9,887 bases of DNA, taken from the NCBI GenBank assembly GCA_021792885.1, contig JAJYTV010000048.1, forward strand, positions 1 through 9,887. The letters run 5' to 3'. Below, piece after piece: positions 6,201 to 9,887 of the stretch. Made by a program: the position numbers and the translations under genes. The DNA comes from Bacillota bacterium (lineage in GTDB: Bacteria; Bacillota; Sulfobacillia; JAJZYS01; JAJYTV01). The notes under the pieces were generated by a model. That model was not told the DNA's origin. It saw nothing but the letters and a program-made list of their open reading frames with translations, and did no database searches. Position 1 is the first letter of the stretch; each line of letters opens with the position of its first letter.

Positions 6201-7892
6201 ATGCCTGAGGTGAGTTACGCACACGGCACTTCGGATCAGGCGCTCATCGGCACGGCCATCGGGGAGTTCTTCCATCGCATCGTCGCTGCCCACCCGGCGA
6301 GGGAAGCTCTCGTAGACCGCCCGAAAGGGGTGCGCCTGACCTACGCCGCCCTCGGCGAACAGACGGACCGCCTCGCCCGCGCCCTCATGGCCCTGGGCGT
6401 CCAGTCCGGCGAACGGGTGGGCATCTGGGCGCCGAACCGGTGGGAATGGGTCGTGACGCAGTTCGGCACGCCGAAGCTCGGCTCGGTGCTGGTGAATGTG
6501 AACCCGTCATATCGGCTGCGCGAACTCGGCTTCGCCCTGCGCCAGAGCGGAATCCGCACCTTGATCACCGCACCCGGCTTCGGCCGCAGCGACTACCTTG
6601 CGATGCTCGAGGATCTCGTGCCCTCGCTCGCTCGTGGCCGCGTCGCCGCCGAAGAATTCCCGCAGCTCCGGGAGATCGTCGTCCTCTCGGACGCCGCACC
6701 GCCTGGCATGATGACATGGTCCGCGCTGCTCGCGCGGGCGGATGAGGTTTCAGATGCCGCACTGCGGGAACGCGAGGCATCCGTGCAGTTCGACGACGCG
6801 GTGAACATCCAGTACACCTCCGGCACGACCGGCATGCCCAAGGGTGCGACCCTCAGCCATCACAACCTGCTCAACAACGGCTACTTCATCGGCGAGCTGA
6901 TGCGCTTCACGCCGGAAGACCGCCTCTGCATCCCGGTACCGTTCTACCACACGTTCGGCATGGTGCTCGCGAACCTGGCGTGCATGACCCACGGAGCCAC
7001 CATGGTCATTCCCGGCGAGGGCTTCAGCGCGGGCGACGTGCTGGCCACGGTCGAGGCCGAGCGCTGCACCGCGCTGCACGGCGTGCCCACCATGTTCATC
7101 GCGGAACTGCAGCACCCGGACTTCGAGCGGTACGACCTCTCCTCGCTGCGCACGGGCCTGATGGCGGGTTCGCCATGCCCCGTGGAAGTGATGAAGCAGG
7201 TGCAGACCAAGATGCACATGTCCGAAGTGGAGATCGCCTACGGCATGACCGAGACCTCTCCCGTCTCGACCCAGACGCGCGCCGACGACCCGCTCGAACT
7301 GCGCGTCTCCACCGTGGGACGCGTGCACCCGCACGTCGAGGTGAAGATCGCGGATCCCGCGACCGGCGCGGTCGTGCCGAGAGGCGAGCCAGGGGAACTG
7401 CTGACGCGCAGCTACGCCGTCATGCTCGGGTATTGGGAGAATCCCGGCGCGACGGCGGAGGCGATCGACGCCGCGCGCTGGATGCACACCGGGGACCTCG
7501 CGGTGATGCGCGAGGACGGCTACCTCAACATCGTCGGCAGGATCAAGGACATGATCATCCGCGGCGGGGAGAACATCTACCCGCGCGAGATCGAGGAGTT
7601 CTACTACACGCATCCCAAAGTGGCGGACATCCAGGTGATCGGCGTCCCAGACCACAAGTACGGCGAGCAGGTGATGGCCTGGATCCGGCTTCGGCCCGGG
7701 GAGACGGCGACGGCCGAAGAGATGCAGGAATTCGCCCGGGGCCAGATCGCCCACTTCAAGATCCCGCACTACGTCAAGTTCGTCGACGAGTTCCCCATGA
7801 CGGTCACGGGGAAGGTGCAGAAGTACGTCATGCGCGATGTCGCTGTGAAGGAACTCGGCCTAGACGCAGCCGCGGGCGAGCAGATGGCCTGA
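6201..7892 (+). CDS. AMP-forming acyl-CoA synthetase (FadD / LcfB-like)
   Basis: This 563-residue cytosolic enzyme activates a carboxylic acid to its acyl-CoA through an acyl-adenylate, using ATP and CoA. The ATP-binding loop YTSGTTGMPKG is at 205-215, the adenine-binding motif YGMTET at 347-352, and the TGD aspartate that binds ribose at D432. The hinge and C-terminal domain follow (GRIKDMIIRGGENIYP), with the catalytic lysine K538 in GKVQK. All steps of the reaction therefore have their residues, and the length is normal for medium- or long-chain-type enzymes. Acyl chain preference cannot be read from the sequence; aromatic or branched substrates remain possible. The gene stands alone between two terminators. 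An acyl-CoA dehydrogenase about 1.7 kb downstream suggests a shared fatty- or organic-acid degradation theme. Confidence 0.92.
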   Translation: MPEVSYAHGTSDQALIGTAIGEFFHRIVAAHPAREALVDRPKGVRLTYAALGEQTDRLARALMALGVQSGERVGIWAPNRWEWVVTQFGTPKLGSVLVNVNPSYRLRELGFALRQSGIRTLITAPGFGRSDYLAMLEDLVPSLARGRVAAEEFPQLREIVVLSDAAPPGMMTWSALLARADEVSDAALREREASVQFDDAVNIQYTSGTTGMPKGATLSHHNLLNNGYFIGELMRFTPEDRLCIPVPFYHTFGMVLANLACMTHGATMVIPGEGFSAGDVLATVEAERCTALHGVPTMFIAELQHPDFERYDLSSLRTGLMAGSPCPVEVMKQVQTKMHMSEVEIAYGMTETSPVSTQTRADDPLELRVSTVGRVHPHVEVKIADPATGAVVPRGEPGELLTRSYAVMLGYWENPGATAEAIDAARWMHTGDLAVMREDGYLNIVGRIKDMIIRGGENIYPREIEEFYYTHPKVADIQVIGVPDHKYGEQVMAWIRLRPGETATAEEMQEFARGQIAHFKIPHYVKFVDEFPMTVTGKVQKYVMRDVAVKELGLDAAAGEQMA

Positions 7893-7921
7893 CGCAGGCG
7901 GCGGGCGATCCACCGGCGCAG

Positions 7922-7986
7922 GGCTCTTGCCGCGAGCGGAACGCAAAGCGTGGCGCTGCGCCAAAGTGAGCGTTGCGGAGCCTTTT
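7922..7986 (+). terminator. Compound hairpin with T-run after the acyl-CoA synthetase gene
   Basis: Nested pairings can be drawn: GGCTC (7922-7926) with GAGCC (7978-7982), AACGC (7940-7944) with GCGTT (7970-7974), and TGGCG (7951-7955) with CGCCA (7959-7963). They end in TTTT at 7983-7986. It begins 30 bases after the acyl-CoA synthetase stop and ends 2 bases before the stop of the convergent small gene. The internal loops make it less sure than the cox terminator. It has no T-run for the opposite strand. Confidence 0.55.
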
Positions 7987-7987
7987 C

Positions 7988-8203
7988 TCAGGGGTGCCGG
8001 GCATCTAGGACCCCGGTGAAGAGGTGCAGCAGGCCGTCCATCTTGTGGGCGTCTTTCGGGTGGGAAGATCGCAGGATCGACCATGCCTTGGCCGCGATCC
8101 GGCTCGCCGTGTCGGAGTCGCCCAGTTCGTGCACGCGCCTCAGGGCCTCCGCGAGGAGTGCGGTGAGGTCGTGCGCGACGGTATCGTCCGGACTCTCTGG
8201 CAT
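7988..8203 (-). CDS. Small hypothetical protein, 71 residues
   Basis: I do not recognise a named family. The protein is small, soluble and largely helical: no signal peptide, membrane segment or cysteine. An acidic N-terminus is followed by two likely amphipathic helices (about 10-28 and 31-45) and a third near the end (about 54-67). The start chosen is the ATG at 8203, which has AGGCGG 7 bases upstream on its strand. A GTG six codons earlier (8221) is possible but lies within that ribosome site. It follows, after 124 bases, a gene on the same strand with adenosyltransferase similarity, so the two may be co-transcribed. The balanced composition and good ribosome site favour a real gene over high-GC noise. 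No function is proposed. Confidence 0.6.
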   Translation of the reverse strand: MPESPDDTVAHDLTALLAEALRRVHELGDSDTASRIAAKAWSILRSSHPKDAHKMDGLLHLFTGVLDARHP

Positions 8204-8220
8204 CTTGGCACCGCCTTTCA

Positions 8221-8233
8221 CCAGTGCAACTGG
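8221..8233. repeat. Short inverted repeat CCAGT-GCA-ACTGG before the 71-residue gene
   Basis: A 5-bp inverted repeat with a 3-base spacer lies immediately upstream of the ribosome site of the small - strand gene. It could be a small operator or leader hairpin, but at this length chance is a serious alternative. Confidence 0.3.
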
Positions 8234-8282
8234 CAGACATCCCGCCCGTCCCTGATGGTACGCGGCTGCGCAGGGCCTGCCG

Positions 8283-8318
8283 GTGACCGATGGACGTGGC
8301 GCAGGTGAGGTCGGTCAC
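8283..8318. repeat. Inverted repeat GTGACCGA ... TCGGTCAC
   Basis: Perfect 8-bp arms at 8283-8290 and 8311-8318 are separated by 20 bases. They lie in the gap between the two small - strand genes, starting 10 bases past the stop of the adenosyltransferase-like gene. This could be a transcript-end hairpin or a regulator site (arms 28 bp centre to centre). There is no T-run on the - strand side, so it is not a standard intrinsic terminator. Confidence 0.4.
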
Positions 8319-8327
8319 GCGGGCGGG

Positions 8328-8687
8328 TCAGTCTCCTGCATCGGTCTCGTGGCTGACGGGTTCGTCCGCTTCGGCGGCAGCCCAGCGGGGGAGCACGTAG
8401 AGCAGGTCCGAAGTCCGGTTGAGGTAGCGGAGTACCTCCGGGCTCTCACATTGATCGACCTGCTGCAGGGCGACGACATGTCGCTCGGCCCGGCGTACGA
8501 CCATCCGTCCGAGGTCGAGGGCCGCGGAGCAGAGATTGGCTCCAGGGACCAGGAACACCGGACGCAGCGGATGCGCCGAAAGGTATTGGAACGCGGCGTA
8601 GTTCCGCTGCCAGCTCTCGTACCGCTCGCGTTTGATCGCATCGGCGATCGTGCGTGCGGAGTGGACGAACGTGACGTGCCGATGCAC
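8328..8687 (-). CDS. PduO-type cob(I)alamin adenosyltransferase-like protein, C-terminal half only (possible remnant)
   Basis: The 119 residues match the second half of PduO-type ATP:cob(I)alamin adenosyltransferases, which make adenosylcobalamin. FLVPG at 45-49 matches the family's 'F-I/V-L-P-G-G' turn. R61, R65, R66, E68 and R69 match the RxxxRRAER motif that contacts ATP and cobalamin. NRTSDLLYVLPRW at 90-102 matches the closing helix. The family's N-terminal TxTGDxGxT nucleotide loop, part of a protein of about 180-190 residues, is missing. A stop in frame (TGA, reverse strand 8732-8730) lies 15 codons before the chosen GTG at 8687, and no upstream frame gives the missing part. The start is weak, with no clear Shine-Dalgarno. 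It may be a decayed gene or a shortened protein with a new role; activity as an adenosyltransferase is unlikely. The small gene at 7988-8203 follows on the same strand. Confidence 0.6.
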   Translation of the reverse strand: MHRHVTFVHSARTIADAIKRERYESWQRNYAAFQYLSAHPLRPVFLVPGANLCSAALDLGRMVVRRAERHVVALQQVDQCESPEVLRYLNRTSDLLYVLPRWAAAEADEPVSHETDAGD

Positions 8688-8952
8688 GTTGATGGTCGGC
8701 GATCTGCGGAAAACTTCCTGTGCTTGCCGTCACACAACGAGGTGCGATGGAAGAGGGGCGATTTGGGGGCCGCCCTGGTGCGCGGCGCGCCGCGCATGTG
8801 ACCTTGCGACCACTCTTTGGGTGACGGCCTGCACACCCGCGGGATGTCCTGCGGTTTAGAGTGCGCTTGAACGCTGCAGGCGCCCTTTTCGCCGTTTGCA
8901 GGCGCGGGCATCAGCGGCGGCGTTCGCCGGATGCGCGGCGCTTGGAAGGGAG
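8688..8952. promoter_or_regulatory. Divergent intergenic region before osmC-like gene
   Basis: These 265 bases separate the - strand adenosyltransferase-like gene from the + strand OsmC gene and must hold at least one promoter. I see no convincing -35/-10 pair. It does hold an 18-bp perfect palindrome at 8779-8796 and a 9-base direct repeat, TGCAGGCGC, at 8875-8883 and 8897-8905 (22 bases apart, about two helical turns), which lies closest to the osmC start. No credible small gene was found in it. Confidence 0.4.
8779..8796. repeat. 18-bp perfect palindrome, candidate operator
   Basis: TGCGCGGCG is followed directly by its exact reverse complement, with no spacer. It sits about 92 bases upstream of the GTG of the - strand gene and about 157 bases upstream of the osmC start, in a non-coding divergent region. 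A gap-free palindrome of this size suits binding by a dimeric repressor. G+C-rich sequence raises the chance of coincidence. Confidence 0.45.
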
Positions 8953-9399
8953 ATGGACAAGGTGTCGCTGACGTTCTCGGTCAACGTGGAATGGACAGGC
9001 AGCGGCCGAAGTGGGGAAGGTGCGGTCGAGGCGGGCGGGCAGCGTGTCGCGTACTCAGCCCCCGCGTCGATGGGCGGGAACGGCACCGGAACGAGCCCGG
9101 AGGAACTGCTCTTGGCGGCGGTCACGTCCTGTTACAGCGCGACGCTCTACCGCGTCCTCGAACGCAGCGGGCTGCCCGTGTCCCGCGTCTTCGTCGCAAC
9201 GTCCGGGTACGTCGAGGACTATCCGCAGGCTACGCGGTTTGCGCGCATCGTCGTGCACCCGACCATCGCGGGCGCAGACGCTTCGCGCCTTCAGGAGTAC
9301 CGGCAGGAGGCGCTGCGCGCACGCGAGCTCTGCTTCATCGGCAAGACGGTACAGGGCAACGTCGCATACGAAGTCGGAGAGGTGCGCACGAGAGAATGA
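8953..9399 (+). CDS. OsmC-family peroxiredoxin
   Basis: This 148-residue cytosolic protein belongs to the OsmC/Ohr family, thiol peroxidases that reduce organic hydroperoxides. The two redox cysteines are C60 (in the TSCYSATL helix) and C127 (in ELCFIGKTV). The preceding GGNGTGTSPEELLLAA stretch (42-57) is the family's hallmark. Overall it resembles the general OsmC/YhfA-like branch more than Ohr. Start choice is slightly open: the ATG at 8953 has GGAAGG (8944-8949) only 3 bases away. A GTG at 8959, two codons later, would have GGGAG 9 bases upstream, giving 146 residues. The gene stands alone, with a gap of 157 bases to the next start. Peroxide removal would suit an aerobic flavin-rich metabolism, but that is inference. 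Confidence 0.87.
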   Translation: MDKVSLTFSVNVEWTGSGRSGEGAVEAGGQRVAYSAPASMGGNGTGTSPEELLLAAVTSCYSATLYRVLERSGLPVSRVFVATSGYVEDYPQATRFARIVVHPTIAGADASRLQEYRQEALRARELCFIGKTVQGNVAYEVGEVRTRE

Positions 9400-9556
9400 C
9401 CCGTGGCCATGCAATGCCGCACGTGAGGATGCGCGACGCTGCATGGCTGCGTCACAGAACCGCGGGAGCGGACGCAAAGGTCACACCGCAACTGCGCCAT
9501 TGGTCACACGGATCGCGCGCGGCGCGTGCCATGCTCCCGTGCGGGAGGCGGTACAC
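9400..9556 (+). promoter_or_regulatory. Upstream region of the acyl-CoA dehydrogenase with GGTCACAC repeats
   Basis: GGTCACAC occurs at 9479-9486 and again at 9502-9509, 23 bases apart, and the core GTCACA also occurs at 9451-9456. Three copies of the same hexamer just ahead of the gene could be a regulator site. No clear promoter hexamers and no terminator for the OsmC gene were seen. Confidence 0.35.
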
Positions 9557-9887
9557 GTGGTGTGGGACGCAAGGACGGACACCGAAGCGCAGATGCTGCG
9601 TGAGGTTGCGCATCAATTCGCCGAGCGCACCCTCCGATCTGCCGGGCAGCATGCGGACGAGACGGGGGAGACGCCCTGGCAGGCCGTTCGGGCCGCCGGG
9701 CGGCTCGGGCTTTCGGCGCCGAACGTGCCGGAGGAGTACGGCGGGCCCGGCATCCGGGCGTTGACGATGTCGGTTGTGATGGAGGAACTCGGCTGGGGCA
9801 ACTTCGGCGTCGCCGCGACGATCGGCACGGCATCTCTGGTCGCGGCAGCGCTGCTGTTCGCGGGAACGGAAGAGCAGCGTCGGCGCT
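9557..9887 (+). CDS. Acyl-CoA dehydrogenase, N-terminal part, cut by the window end
   Basis: An open frame runs from 9557 off the window end (110 codons visible). It reads as the N-terminal helical domain of an FAD-dependent acyl-CoA dehydrogenase, which makes the alpha,beta double bond in acyl-CoA thioesters. The family's opening helix (LREVAHQFAERTL, 13-25) is followed by the diagnostic LGLSAPNVPEEYGGPG (50-65), MEELGWG (74-80), and a helix ending TEEQRRR. The FAD-binding and catalytic-base regions lie beyond the window. Two GTG codons stand in tandem at 9557 and 9560; GGAGG at 9544-9548 is 8 bases before the first, which I choose. A GTG at 9539 is in frame but lacks a ribosome site. Its substrate class is unknown. 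It may continue an acyl-CoA catabolic cluster. Confidence 0.85.
   Translation, partial: MVWDARTDTEAQMLREVAHQFAERTLRSAGQHADETGETPWQAVRAAGRLGLSAPNVPEEYGGPGIRALTMSVVMEELGWGNFGVAATIGTASLVAAALLFAGTEEQRRR

Noticed and set aside
8283..8801. 172-codon + strand frame overlapping the adenosyltransferase-like gene
   Set aside because: It has no recognisable family features, whereas the - strand reading gives the RRAER and NRTSDLLYVL motifs.
9504..9833. - strand frames opposite the acyl-CoA dehydrogenase
   Set aside because: Ser/Arg/Pro-rich shadows; the + strand has a clear acyl-CoA dehydrogenase N-terminal domain with a ribosome site.
1..9887. tRNA, rRNA, CRISPR array, insertion sequence or phage genes
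   Set aside because: No cloverleaf, regularly spaced repeat array, transposase motif or terminal inverted repeat pair was seen on either strand.

Overview
The window is about two-thirds G+C and densely packed with bacterial genes. Most starts have strong purine-rich Shine-Dalgarno sequences, and two of the hairpins after genes end in T-runs. The gene content points to a free-living heterotroph capable of aerobic or respiratory growth: a quinone-linked Fe-S/heme membrane protein, a molybdenum hydroxylase, acyl-CoA activation and oxidation, and an OsmC peroxidase. I cannot name the lineage. The look of the HAD phosphatase and the intrinsic terminators would fit a high-GC Firmicutes-like or deep-branching soil bacterium, but this is only a guess.

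Layout. (1) 1-1238, + strand: the last 26 codons of an unidentified gene overlap, by ATGA, a complete QmoC/HdrC-HdrE-type fusion. It has two 4Fe-4S motifs followed by a six-helix, putative heme-b membrane domain. A long hairpin at 1248-1290 separates it from (2) a convergent HAD-family phosphatase (1311-1961, - strand). (3) 1962-2220 is a divergent intergenic region leading into (4) coxS-coxL-coxM (2221-5923, + strand), a tight operon for a three-subunit Mo/2Fe-2S/FAD hydroxylase. The S-L-M order and the AYRGAGR active-site loop place it in the form II class, so CO oxidation is not assured. It ends in a T-tailed terminator near 5973-6012. (5) After a structured-looking leader comes an AMP-forming acyl-CoA synthetase (6201-7892), also followed by a hairpin with a T-run. 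(6) Two small - strand genes follow: a 71-residue hypothetical protein (7988-8203) and a 119-residue protein (8328-8687). The second matches only the C-terminal half of PduO-type cob(I)alamin adenosyltransferases. (7) A divergent intergenic region with an 18-bp perfect palindrome leads to an OsmC-family protein (8953-9399). (8) An acyl-CoA dehydrogenase starts at about 9557 and runs off the window end.

How they may fit together (inference): the acyl-CoA synthetase and acyl-CoA dehydrogenase suggest catabolism of a carboxylic acid, and the B12-related fragment could relate to an adenosylcobalamin-dependent mutase elsewhere. The Mo hydroxylase may feed electrons from CO or from an organic substrate to the respiratory chain. 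The QmoC-like protein passes electrons between a soluble flavin/Fe-S partner (upstream, outside the window) and the quinone pool. No transcriptional regulator, tRNA, rRNA, CRISPR array or insertion sequence was seen. The best leads are the form II enzyme without accessory genes, the truncated adenosyltransferase, and the palindrome in front of osmC.
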